The position numbers were made by a program, and so were the translations under genes. The notes beneath the pieces were generated by a model. The model made no database searches and was not told the DNA's origin. It was given only the letters and a program-made list of their open reading frames with translations. A DNA stretch of 64,000 nucleotides from Streptomyces sp. RerS4. GTDB taxonomy: Bacteria > Actinomycetota > Actinomycetes > Streptomycetales > Streptomycetaceae. Location of the stretch: NCBI RefSeq assembly GCF_023515955.1, contig NZ_CP097322.1, forward strand, positions 3,495,501-3,559,500, given 5' to 3'. The first letter of the stretch is position 1. Each line of letters begins with the position of its first letter. Below are positions 50,423 to 58,502 of the stretch, in pieces.

Positions 50423-51340
50423 ATGAGCAAGCACGTCCTGGGCCAGAACCAGTACGGCAAGGCCGAGAACCGCATCGTGAAGGTGACCCGCAAGGGCAAC
50501 GACGGCTCCTGGCACGAGATCCGCGACCTCAACGTCTCGGTCGCGCTCCGCGGCGAGTTCCGCGACGTCCACCTGACCGGCGACAACGCCAACTGCCTGC
50601 CGACGGACACCACCAAGAACACGGTGTACGCCTTCGGCAAGGAGCACGGCATCGCCTCCCCCGAGGCCTTCGGCATCCTCCTCGCCAAGCACTTCGTCTC
50701 CTCCCAGTCGCCGATCCGCGAGGCGCAGATCCGCATCGAGGAGTACGCCTGGGAGCGGATCCCGGTGCCGACGCGCAAGGAGCAGCACTCCTTCGTCCGC
50801 AAGGGCCAGGAGGTGCGCACCGCGCAGATCACCTACAGCGAGACGACCGGTCTCCAGGTCATCTCGGGTCTGAAGGACCTGACGGTGATGAACTCGACCA
50901 ACTCCGAGTTCCACGGCTACATCAAGGACAAGTACACGACCCTCCAGGAGGCGTACGACCGCATCCTGGCGACCAAGGTCACCGCCCGCTGGGCGCACTC
51001 GGCGCTGGCCGCCGACGACCCGGAGTACGACTGGGACCAGTCGTACAAGAAGGTCCGCAAGAACATGCTGGAAGCCTTCGCGGAGACGTACTCCTACTCG
51101 CTCCAGCAGACCCTGAACCAGATGGCCGAGCGGGTGCTCGACCACTGCCCGCGGGTCAACGAGGTCCGGCTGAACCTCCCCAACAAGCACCACTTCCTCG
51201 TCGACCTGGAGCCCTTCGGCCTCAAGAACGACAACGAGGTGTACTTCGCGGCGGACCGCATGTACGGCCTGATCGAAGGCACGATCCACCGCGAGGGCGT
51301 GCAGCCGGTGATCGCGACGTCCGACTGGATCGTCGCCTGA
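50423..51340 (+). CDS. pucL: Factor-independent urate hydroxylase (uricase)
   Basis: The 305-aa cofactor-free uricase has two T-fold modules. It carries the family landmarks GQNQYGKAENRIVKVTRKG, the active-site TDTTKNTVYAFGKEHG (about 57-72), HSFVRKGQEVRT, the STNSEFHGYIKDKYTTLQEA segment and LPNKHHFLVDLEPFGLKNDN. It converts urate to 5-hydroxyisourate in the purine degradation pathway. The start is fixed by AAGGAAG at 50411-50417. The other purine-catabolic genes are not in this window. Confidence 0.96.
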   Translation: MSKHVLGQNQYGKAENRIVKVTRKGNDGSWHEIRDLNVSVALRGEFRDVHLTGDNANCLPTDTTKNTVYAFGKEHGIASPEAFGILLAKHFVSSQSPIREAQIRIEEYAWERIPVPTRKEQHSFVRKGQEVRTAQITYSETTGLQVISGLKDLTVMNSTNSEFHGYIKDKYTTLQEAYDRILATKVTARWAHSALAADDPEYDWDQSYKKVRKNMLEAFAETYSYSLQQTLNQMAERVLDHCPRVNEVRLNLPNKHHFLVDLEPFGLKNDNEVYFAADRMYGLIEGTIHREGVQPVIATSDWIVA

Positions 51341-51455
51341 CCCGGTTTTCTGGCCGAACGCACTCTTGCCCTGACCGTCGCACCCAAGGAGGCTGAACAG
51401 CCGACGAGTTGAGAGCGATGCACCTGTTGCGGGTGTTGAAGGTGGGAGCCGGTAC

Positions 51456-51701
51456 ATGCCGTCCGCGATCCGGGAATGGCGGGGCTGGACCGGCGCCGCA
51501 CCGTTCTGGCTGAACTCGCTCGTCCTGGCCCTGGCGCCCTTCACCGCCGTGACCCTGCTCGCGCAGTTCGGCGTCATCGGCACGCTGGCCGCCCTCGGCG
51601 GGCTGGTCCGTCACCTCTGGTTCGGGGACTACGGCCACCCCGTGATGCACCTCGCCGCCGCCCTCATGGGGGCGGCGGCGGTGGCGTTCGTGGTGGCCTG
51701 A
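51456..51701 (+). CDS. Small two-helix membrane protein, unknown
   Basis: The 81-aa protein has two helices (FWLNSLVLALAPFTAVTLLA and HLAAALMGAAAVAFVVA) separated by a loop with RHLWFGDYGHP. A GGTGGGAG-like site precedes ATG 51456. It stands alone after the uricase gene. The family is not recognised. Confidence 0.6.
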   Translation: MPSAIREWRGWTGAAPFWLNSLVLALAPFTAVTLLAQFGVIGTLAALGGLVRHLWFGDYGHPVMHLAAALMGAAAVAFVVA

Positions 51702-51807
51702 ACCCCGTCACCCGATATCGACCAATGGGGGTGACTTCGTCCCCCGGTCGGGGGGATCTTGGGCGTGGTCGGAGAGTCGCGCGCGACACCGGGGCATTGA
51801 ATCCCCC

Positions 51808-52173
51808 ATGAACGGTGCGTGGAAGGCACGGACTGTGCCGGCGAGGGCCCTGACGGTGGTCTGCGTCGCCCTGCTGTGCCTGTTCGGCGCCGGTCCCGCC
51901 GCCGTGATCGCGGCGACCTCATCAGCGGCCACGGAGTCGCGCCCCGCCTCGTCCGCACCGGCCGAACCCGGCGAAGGGCAGGCCGATCCGGGCGAGCCCG
52001 CCGCACGGGCCGCCGTACGGACCGTCGTACGCGGGGCGCCGACCGTACGGGGCCTGCCCCCGAGGACGTTTCACGTGGAACATCCGGGCCGACGTGCCCG
52101 GATGGCCCCGCCCGCGCCGGCCGAACCGGACCTGTCCCGACGGACGGTGAGGAGTGTGGTCCTGCGCTGCTGA
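51808..52173 (+). CDS. Small secreted or membrane-anchored protein overlapping a parS site
   Basis: The 121-aa protein has a signal-like helix (ALTVVCVALLCLFGAGPAAV, residues 14-33) and then a low-complexity Ala/Pro/Arg region. The parS-like site at 52068-52081 is read as FHVE. No conserved domain is visible. The hydrophobic start supports a real gene, but the rest could be relaxed sequence. Confidence 0.5.
   Translation: MNGAWKARTVPARALTVVCVALLCLFGAGPAAVIAATSSAATESRPASSAPAEPGEGQADPGEPAARAAVRTVVRGAPTVRGLPPRTFHVEHPGRRARMAPPAPAEPDLSRRTVRSVVLRC
52068..52081. other. parS: parS site, one mismatch
   Basis: GTTTCACGTGGAAC differs from the perfect parS at one base. It lies inside the small ORF at 51808-52173, 4.0 kb from the first parS. 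Confidence 0.8.
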
Positions 52174-52233
52174 GCGCGCCGAGCAGCAGCGCGACCCCCC
52201 ACAACACCCCCTTGACCACCGTGAGGTTCCGTC

Positions 52234-52446
52234 ATGCCCATCGACCCGTTCGCCGCCCTGAACGCCATGCTCCGCGCCGAGGTCACCCGCTTCAGCCCGC
52301 AGACCCGCCGGACCGAACAGAGCGGCCCGCAGCCCGTACCGCAGCAGACGCCGGTACCGCAGACCGCGCCCGCCGACGCCGAGTCGGGGGGTGAGTCCCC
52401 GCAGGCGCAGGTGAAGGCGCAGGCTCCGGTCGACCCGGCGGCGTAA
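52234..52446 (+). CDS. Small Pro/Gln-rich protein, unknown
   Basis: The 70-aa protein has an ordered N-terminus (MPIDPFAALNAMLRAEVTRF) and a disordered tail rich in Q, P and A (QPVPQQTPVPQTAP). GTGAGG lies before ATG 52234 and a hairpin follows its stop, which supports an expressed unit. Function unknown. Confidence 0.5.
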   Translation: MPIDPFAALNAMLRAEVTRFSPQTRRTEQSGPQPVPQQTPVPQTAPADAESGGESPQAQVKAQAPVDPAA

Positions 52447-52455
52447 GGCCCACGG

Positions 52456-52493
52456 GCCCGTGCCCCGCCCCGCTCAACGGGCAGGGCACGGGC
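52456..52493. terminator. Hairpin between convergent small genes
   Basis: GCCCGTGCCC (52456-52465) pairs with GGGCACGGGC (52484-52493). It lies between the plus-strand gene ending at 52446 and the minus-strand gene ending at 52521, so it can serve both. Confidence 0.75.
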
Positions 52494-52520
52494 GCCCCTC
52501 AGGCCCATACGCCGTCCCGC

Positions 52521-52931
52521 TCAGGGCTCCCGCGTGTAGTAGCGGTAGAACGCGGTGAGGCCGACGCCCAGGCCGACGAAGAGGCCGATGACGGCGGCGC
52601 CCAGCACCGATTCGCGGGTGAGGCTGTGCAGGTAGCCCGCCGCGATGCCGGCGAAGACGCCGTACGCGGTGGCGTGCACCTCACGCTTGAGCCTCGGGCC
52701 GACCTTGGCGAGGGCGTACATGATCGCGGCGAAGAGCGCGCCGCACAGGATTCCGTAGAAGACGTTGCCCGCGTCCACCGGGCCCGTCTGGCGATTGATG
52801 AAGGCCGCCCAGACTCCGTAGACGAGGCCGAGCGCGAGCGCGCGGACCATGCGGTTGCGGTCGGTGTGGTCTGCGTTCACCGAGGCCGCCGGGCGGTGCC
52901 GACGGGAGGCGGTGGGTGCCGCGTGTGCCAT
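52521..52931 (-). CDS. Membrane protein, four helices, unknown
   Basis: The 136-aa protein has helices at VRALALGLVYGVWAAFINRQ, FYGILCGALFAAIMYALAKV, AYGVFAGIAAGYLHSL and GAAVIGLFVGLGVGLTAFYR. GAGAGGAG before ATG 52929-52931 is a strong start. It is divergent from the next membrane-protein gene. No domain of known function is recognised. Confidence 0.75.
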   Translation of the reverse strand: MAHAAPTASRRHRPAASVNADHTDRNRMVRALALGLVYGVWAAFINRQTGPVDAGNVFYGILCGALFAAIMYALAKVGPRLKREVHATAYGVFAGIAAGYLHSLTRESVLGAAVIGLFVGLGVGLTAFYRYYTREP

Positions 52932-53088
52932 GGCGGGCTCCTCTCTTCCATCCTCCAGAGCACACCCGCCACCCGGGAGCGGCAAGTGGATCACAGCTTT
53001 CGCGGACACCCCCCAGGTCGTGTCGTGTGCCCACCCGTACGCAGCAGCAGCGCCGGCGCCGGCCCGCGCCGTGGCTTTCCCTGGTGAC

Positions 53089-53946
53089 GTGCGCACCTTC
53101 CTGTCGGCGGCCCTCATCGTGCTCGTGGCTCTCCTCGTGCCCGCGAGCGCGGTCGCGTACTGGGCCGACCGCGAACTGGGCCACGTCGACCGCTACACGG
53201 CGGCCATGTCCCCGCTCGCCGACGATCCGGCCGTGCAGGACGTGGTGGTCACCCAGGCCGGTCGCGCCCTGTCGGGGCAGATCGACGCGGGCCCCTTCCA
53301 GCCCGGCGTCGAGGCCCTCATCGACGAGGCCCTGCGGTCCTTCGCCGGCACGCCGGCCTACCGCACGGCGTGGGACGCGGCCAACCGCGCCGCCCACGCG
53401 GCGTTCCTGCACGCGCTCACCACCGGTGACGGCGACGCCGTCACCCTGGACCTCGCGCCCGTGCTCGCCCGGGTCAAAGAGGAACTCGTGGCGGGCGGGG
53501 TGCCGTTCGCCGACCGCATCCCCGAGACGCAGCTGTCCGTGAAGGTCATGGAATACGACGACCTCGGCTCGCTCCGGAAGGCGTTCCGCATGCTCCAGAT
53601 CGCCGGTGTCTGGCTCCCCGTCCTGACCGTGCTGCTCGCCGTGGCGGCCGTCGCGGTGGCCGTCCAGCGGCGACGGGCCGTCGTCGCCACCGGTCTCGGA
53701 CTCGCCGTCGGGTCCGTCCTGTTGTGGATCGCGGTCGCCCTGGGCCGCCGTTTCACCCTGGACGACCTGCCGGCCGACGTCGACCGGCAGGCCGCGGCCG
53801 CCGTGTACGACGCGCTCACCGCGTTCCTGCGCGGCACCGCCTGGGCGGTCCTCGCCGTCGGCCTCGCCGCCGCCGTCGCCGCCTGGCTCGCGGGCCGACT
53901 CCGCCGGACGCCGCAGGCCCACTCCCCGGAAGCCCGCACGCCGTAG
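53089..53946 (+). CDS. Membrane protein with extracytoplasmic helical domain
   Basis: The protein (285 aa from GTG 53089; GTG 53071 or earlier is possible) has an N-terminal helix (FLSAALIVLVALLVPASAVA) and a large outside domain (about 25-165; DRYTAAMSPLADDPAVQDVV, LRKAFRMLQIAGVWLP). Three further helices follow (VLTVLLAVAAVAVAV, GLGLAVGSVLLWIAVALG, GTAWAVLAVGLAAAVAAWLA). Similar Streptomyces integral membrane proteins exist without assigned function. Start uncertain. Confidence 0.7.
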   Translation: MRTFLSAALIVLVALLVPASAVAYWADRELGHVDRYTAAMSPLADDPAVQDVVVTQAGRALSGQIDAGPFQPGVEALIDEALRSFAGTPAYRTAWDAANRAAHAAFLHALTTGDGDAVTLDLAPVLARVKEELVAGGVPFADRIPETQLSVKVMEYDDLGSLRKAFRMLQIAGVWLPVLTVLLAVAAVAVAVQRRRAVVATGLGLAVGSVLLWIAVALGRRFTLDDLPADVDRQAAAAVYDALTAFLRGTAWAVLAVGLAAAVAAWLAGRLRRTPQAHSPEARTP

Positions 53947-53969
53947 GCCCTCCACGACTTGGCGTGGCG

Positions 53970-55445
53970 TCAGGGCTGCGCCTGCTTCAGTAGTCCCTTT
54001 ACGGACACATGCGTGTTGCCGAAGAACCAGTTGAGGTCATACCTCTCCTCCTCCCTTTTCAGTTCTTCTTCGTCCAGGGAGTCGTATATGTCGTAGATCG
54101 ACTCGGTTATCTTCTTTTTCTTGAAGTCGAATGAGGATATGAAGACGTCCGTGGGATCCTCCGCCGACCAGAAAGCAGCCACGTAGCGCGGCTTTCTCGT
54201 CATGTTGACCATGTTGTTGTTGTGGCGCACCCGGCCGTGATATATAAGCTGTTCACCGCAATCCTCGGGTGGGCAGTAATACCTCTTTTCCGATTTTACC
54301 CAGGAGGGTCTGGCGACACCGAATTCTCGGTCGATCTCCCCCCGATCCTGTCTCACGACGGCGAAGATGAGTTCGGCCGAAAGTGTCTCGTACCGGGTGT
54401 CCCTGGGAAGCGTGATCACCCTCTCCAACTGAAACTCTTCGCCGATGTCCAGTTCCGACCCAGCACCTTGGAACTGCCCGGACGCCACGATCTCGTATTT
54501 GGCGTTCTTCACGTACTTTTCTGCCTCCAGGGTCCAGTCATCCTCCCCTTCACCCTTCCATTCCGACATCCCTTCACCCGAGTCGGAGAATTCGGCCGTG
54601 TGTCCCCATACCGAGTAATCGTCGACGACAAGGTAAACCGGGATCCCTCCGGTATTCTTTGCGTAGAGCTTGAGCGGGATGTGAATGTAGGACGAATCGG
54701 CACCCGCCTGCGGCGTGCCGAATTCTGCTCTCAGGATAAAATGCCGGGGAGCGACAATGGGTTGATAGATAATCGAGTAACCCAGACTGACGGCCGTCAG
54801 GAGCGCGGTGACGGTAATCCCTGCCGCGAACTTTTTGGGGTGCGGTATCCCTTTCCACACCTTTTCATGGACAAGGACACGGAGGGCCCATAGCGACCAG
54901 AGCCACAAGGCAATAAAGACCGGGAAAGCGGGTATGAATTCTCGCTCCTCAAGCCAAAGAAGGAGAAGAAGGCTGGTGGTGGCCAGCGCCATGAGCGCGC
55001 CGAGCAGTACCAGCGCTCCGGACAGCGGGACCTGCCGACGGCCCCAGTAGTCGACGACAGCAGGCAAGGCACTGCCCTGTACTGCGGCTGCAAGCAGGAA
55101 CAGAACACCGACCAGGCGTTGCGCGAAGGTGAGTGCTCCGAGGGCGTCCGTCCAGCCGATGACGGCGTGCAGCACCAGCGAGCCGAGCAGCCCCACGAGC
55201 ATGACGGCGATGACCGCACGCCGTCTCCACCCCCTGTCGTCGGGCCACGCGCCGCTGTCGCCGCCGCGCCAGTGAACGCGACAGGGGTCGTCCAGGTCCA
55301 TGTCGTCGGGGTAGCCGAGGCCGCGGAGTACCTTCCGCAACTCGCGGAGGGACCAGGCGCTGCCCACCGTCTTGTCGTGGATGGTGATCCGGCGCAGGCC
55401 GCGCCGGTCGGGTGGCTCGACGACCACCCATGGTCGTATGCCCAT
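53970..55445 (-). CDS. Membrane protein with unusual low-GC C-terminal half
   Basis: The 491-aa protein begins with a small soluble domain (SAWSLRELRKVLRGLGYPDD, DLDDPCRVHWRGGD, residues 28-62). It then has five helices (AVIAVMLVGLLGSLVLHAVI through ITVTALLTAVSLGYSIIYQP) and a long extracytoplasmic domain (about 225-490, ending NWFFGNTHVSVKGLLKQAQP). DNA for the N-terminal third is typical GC-rich Streptomyces. From about 54930 down to 53970 it is clearly AT-richer (AAG/AAA, TAT, GAT codons), suggesting a transferred or recombined 3' part. No family is recognised for the C-terminal domain. Confidence 0.75.
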   Translation of the reverse strand: MGIRPWVVVEPPDRRGLRRITIHDKTVGSAWSLRELRKVLRGLGYPDDMDLDDPCRVHWRGGDSGAWPDDRGWRRRAVIAVMLVGLLGSLVLHAVIGWTDALGALTFAQRLVGVLFLLAAAVQGSALPAVVDYWGRRQVPLSGALVLLGALMALATTSLLLLLWLEEREFIPAFPVFIALWLWSLWALRVLVHEKVWKGIPHPKKFAAGITVTALLTAVSLGYSIIYQPIVAPRHFILRAEFGTPQAGADSSYIHIPLKLYAKNTGGIPVYLVVDDYSVWGHTAEFSDSGEGMSEWKGEGEDDWTLEAEKYVKNAKYEIVASGQFQGAGSELDIGEEFQLERVITLPRDTRYETLSAELIFAVVRQDRGEIDREFGVARPSWVKSEKRYYCPPEDCGEQLIYHGRVRHNNNMVNMTRKPRYVAAFWSAEDPTDVFISSFDFKKKKITESIYDIYDSLDEEELKREEERYDLNWFFGNTHVSVKGLLKQAQP

Positions 55446-55683
55446 GGGGCCAGGCTCGGCGTCCCGCCCGCCATGCGCACGCCGAGCTACTGCGTTCGAT
55501 TGAATCAGGAGTTCGACGAAGGTGCTTCAACCGCCTCAAGCTGCGACAAGTCACTCACGTTGAAGGCCCCGCACGCGGTAGGCCCCGCACCCCATAAGCT
55601 CGGAACATACCCATCCTCCGCCTAGCTCCCCAGAAGAACCGATTCGCGAGCGGCGACACGGAAGCCGGTGACACGGAAGCGGA

Positions 55684-57681
55684 ATGACCACCGAACGACG
55701 CACCGAGCACATACCGTCCGGGCGGGCCCGGCCGAGGGCGTTGGCCCCACCCGCCTGGCTGCTCGCGGGCCTGCGGCCGACGGGAGCCCCCGTCCCGTGG
55801 GCGGCGGCCGTCCGCGCGGGCATCGCGCTCGCCGCACCCCTCGCCGTCGGCTTCGCCCTCGACGAGCCCGAGTACGGGGCGCTCGTCTCCATGGGGGCCC
55901 TGTCCGGGGTGATCGGCGACACCGCCGACGCCTACCGGATGCGGATCCTCAACATCGCCGTCCCGCAGTTCTTCGGCGCGGTCGGCGTGGCGCTCGGCAC
56001 CCTGGTCTACGGGCACGGCTGGCTCGCGGTCGCTCTCCTCACCCTGATCGCCCTCGTCTCCGGGATGATCTCCTCGATCGGCACGGTCGCCTCCGTCTCC
56101 GGACTGCTGCTCCTGCTCAACGCGGTCGTGGGCGCCGGTCTGCCGCTGCCGCAGCCGTGGTGGACGGCGCCGCTGCTGCTCACCGCGGGCGGCCTGTTCG
56201 TCCTCCTCCTGACCCTGCTGGGCTGGCCGCTGCGCGGCCGGCAGCCCGAACGGGCCGCCGTCGCCGCTTGCTACCGGGCCCTGGCCGACGCCCTCGAAGC
56301 GGCCGGCGGGCCGCCCGCCGCGTACGAGGAGCGCCGCCAGCGGGTCACCCAGGCCCTGAACCACGCCTACGACCTCGTCCTGGGCCGCCGCGCCCGGGTG
56401 CACGGGCGCAGCCCCGCCCTGGTGCGGCTGCTCGCCCAGCTCAACGTGCTGATCCCGCTCGTCGAGGCCGCCCCCGCCGCCCACCTGCGCGGCCGCCCGC
56501 TGCCCGCCACGATCCCGGCGGCCGTCCGCGACCTCGCGGCCGCCGTCGAGGACGGCCACACGCGGGCGCCCGCCCTGGAACTGCCGGCGCCGCACACGCC
56601 GGCCGAACGGGCCATGGACGCCGCCCTACGGCACGCGGCGACGATCGTCCACCTGCCCGAACCGGATCCGTACAACGTCGACGACCGCCTCGGCCGGCCC
56701 GCCGCCCTGACGGTCCGGGCCCGGCGCGGCGTGCGCGACATGATGCTCTCCGGCGCCTCCTGGCGGTACGGGCTGCGCCTGGCCCTGTGCATCGGGCTCG
56801 CGCAGTCCCTCGTCTCCCTCATCCCCGTGGAACGCTCCTACTGGGTCGCCCTGACGGTCACGTTCGTCCTCAAGCCGGACTTCGGCTCGGTGTTCTCCCG
56901 GGCCCTGCTGCGCGCCCTGGGCACGGCGGCCGGGCTGGTCCTGGCGGCCGCCGTGCTCGCCGAGGTGCCGCGCGGCTGGTGGGACGTCCCCGTGATGGTG
57001 GTGCTCGGCGCGCTGATCCCGGTGTTCTCCGCCAAGGGGTACGCCTTCCAGACGGCGGCGATCACCCCCGTGATCCTGCTCCTGTCCGACCAGCTCAACC
57101 ACCAGGGCTTCGACCTCATCCGCCCCCGCCTGCTGGACAGCCTCATCGGCTGCGCCATCACCCTGATCGCCGGCTACCTGTTGTGGCCCGAGAGCTGGCG
57201 CACCCGCATCGGGGACCGGCTCGCCGACACCGTGGACGACGCCGCCCGCTACCTGGAGCGCGCCTTCGCGCCCGTGGCCGACGAAGCGGCCCGGGGGGCC
57301 GCCCGGCAGGCCCGGCTCCAGGCCCGCCGCCGGATCTACCGGGAGCTGTCGGGCGTCCGCAACGAGTTCCAGCGGGCCCTGACCGAACCCCCGCCGACGG
57401 GGGCCCGCGCAGCCGCCTGGTGGCCCCTGGTGGTGGCGGTGGAACGCGTCGTGGACGCCACCACCGCCGCCCGTGTCCGCGTCAACCACGGGGCCGCGCC
57501 GCCCGCGCCCGAGGAGGTCGAGCGGATCACCCGGGAACTGCGCGCCCTCGCCACGGGCGTACGCACCAGCGTCACGCCGGTACGGGTCGACGTCCCGCCC
57601 CCCGAGGACCCGTCGAGCGTCCTCGCCCCCGTGCACCAGGAGGTGGCGGCGGCCCGCGCCATCGCCCGCCCCGACAACTGA
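55684..57681 (+). CDS. FUSC-family membrane protein (aromatic acid exporter-like)
   Basis: The 665-aa protein has two membrane blocks: helices around residues 40-190 (LVSMGALSGVIGDTADAYRM, GMISSIGTVASVSGLLLLLN) and around 365-510 (SYWVALTVTFVLKPDFGSVF, AAITPVILLLSDQLNHQGFD). Each is followed by a cytoplasmic helical domain. The motif YWVALTVTFVLKPDFG typifies FUSC/AaeB-like exporters. GGAAGCGGA precedes ATG 55684. No regulator is adjacent. Confidence 0.87.
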   Translation: MTTERRTEHIPSGRARPRALAPPAWLLAGLRPTGAPVPWAAAVRAGIALAAPLAVGFALDEPEYGALVSMGALSGVIGDTADAYRMRILNIAVPQFFGAVGVALGTLVYGHGWLAVALLTLIALVSGMISSIGTVASVSGLLLLLNAVVGAGLPLPQPWWTAPLLLTAGGLFVLLLTLLGWPLRGRQPERAAVAACYRALADALEAAGGPPAAYEERRQRVTQALNHAYDLVLGRRARVHGRSPALVRLLAQLNVLIPLVEAAPAAHLRGRPLPATIPAAVRDLAAAVEDGHTRAPALELPAPHTPAERAMDAALRHAATIVHLPEPDPYNVDDRLGRPAALTVRARRGVRDMMLSGASWRYGLRLALCIGLAQSLVSLIPVERSYWVALTVTFVLKPDFGSVFSRALLRALGTAAGLVLAAAVLAEVPRGWWDVPVMVVLGALIPVFSAKGYAFQTAAITPVILLLSDQLNHQGFDLIRPRLLDSLIGCAITLIAGYLLWPESWRTRIGDRLADTVDDAARYLERAFAPVADEAARGAARQARLQARRRIYRELSGVRNEFQRALTEPPPTGARAAAWWPLVVAVERVVDATTAARVRVNHGAAPPAPEEVERITRELRALATGVRTSVTPVRVDVPPPEDPSSVLAPVHQEVAAARAIARPDN

Positions 57682-57788
57682 GCCCCGGACCCGTGCCGCC
57701 GGATCCGTGCCCCGCCCCGTCACCGCCCCCGTCACCCGAACGGTCGACGGGCCGGGCCGGGAGCGCTGCGGCGGGTGAGCATCGGTAC

Positions 57789-58502
57789 ATGCACCGCGCC
57801 TCGGCCGTGATGGTCCTCGCCGCCGTACTGGCGGGGGCGACGGCGGGGTGCGCCGACGTGGAGGGGCTCAAGGACGACGGCGACCTGGGCACGGCGCACG
57901 CCCCGCACACCCTGTGGAAGGACATCCGCCCCTCTCCGGCGCCTTCCGGCCAGGACTCGGGCGCGGCCGCCGTGGTCCCCGGACTGGCGAAGGTGACCGG
58001 CGGCGACATGCGCGGCGTCGACGCGCTGTCCGTCCTACGGGCCGACATCACCTCGGCCGCCGCCCAGGACGGCGGCACCGGACGCCTCGTCGACCCCCGA
58101 GCCGTCCAACGGCTCGCCCTGTGCACCGACGCCCCCGACGGCGGCCCCGACTGCCCGGTGCGGCCGGCGGCCCTGCACGACGTGACGGGCAACGGGAAGG
58201 CCGAGCTGATCACCGCCCTCGACATCGACGGCCGACTCAGCGAACTGCGCGTCTACACCGTCCGGGACGACGGCCGCATCGCCCGCGTCCTGTCCCGTCG
58301 GGGCGTCCTGGAGGGGGTGGAGGTGGCCGCCGAACACCTCGCGGTCCGCGAGCCGACCTCGAACCCCCGGTACATCTCCGTCTCCGACTACGTCTGGGAC
58401 CCCAAGGCCGGGGCCATGAACCTGACGCAGCTCACCCTCGACGAGTGCCACGTCATCTCCGACACCCCCCTGAGCCCGGACCGGTCGCGATGCGCCCGAT
58501 GA
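57789..58502 (+). CDS. Lipoprotein encoded with a sensor kinase
   Basis: The 237-aa protein has a lipoprotein signal with lipobox ATAGC (lipidated Cys near residue 21). An extracytoplasmic domain follows with ALHDVTGNGKAELITALDID and VYTVRDDGRIARVL, an FG-GAP/VCBS-like repeat flavour. Its stop overlaps ATG 58499 of the kinase gene, so the two are coupled. The arrangement recalls CseA with CseC, where a lipoprotein tunes a sensor kinase, but sequence identity to CseA was not established. Confidence 0.8.
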   Translation: MHRASAVMVLAAVLAGATAGCADVEGLKDDGDLGTAHAPHTLWKDIRPSPAPSGQDSGAAAVVPGLAKVTGGDMRGVDALSVLRADITSAAAQDGGTGRLVDPRAVQRLALCTDAPDGGPDCPVRPAALHDVTGNGKAELITALDIDGRLSELRVYTVRDDGRIARVLSRRGVLEGVEVAAEHLAVREPTSNPRYISVSDYVWDPKAGAMNLTQLTLDECHVISDTPLSPDRSRCAR

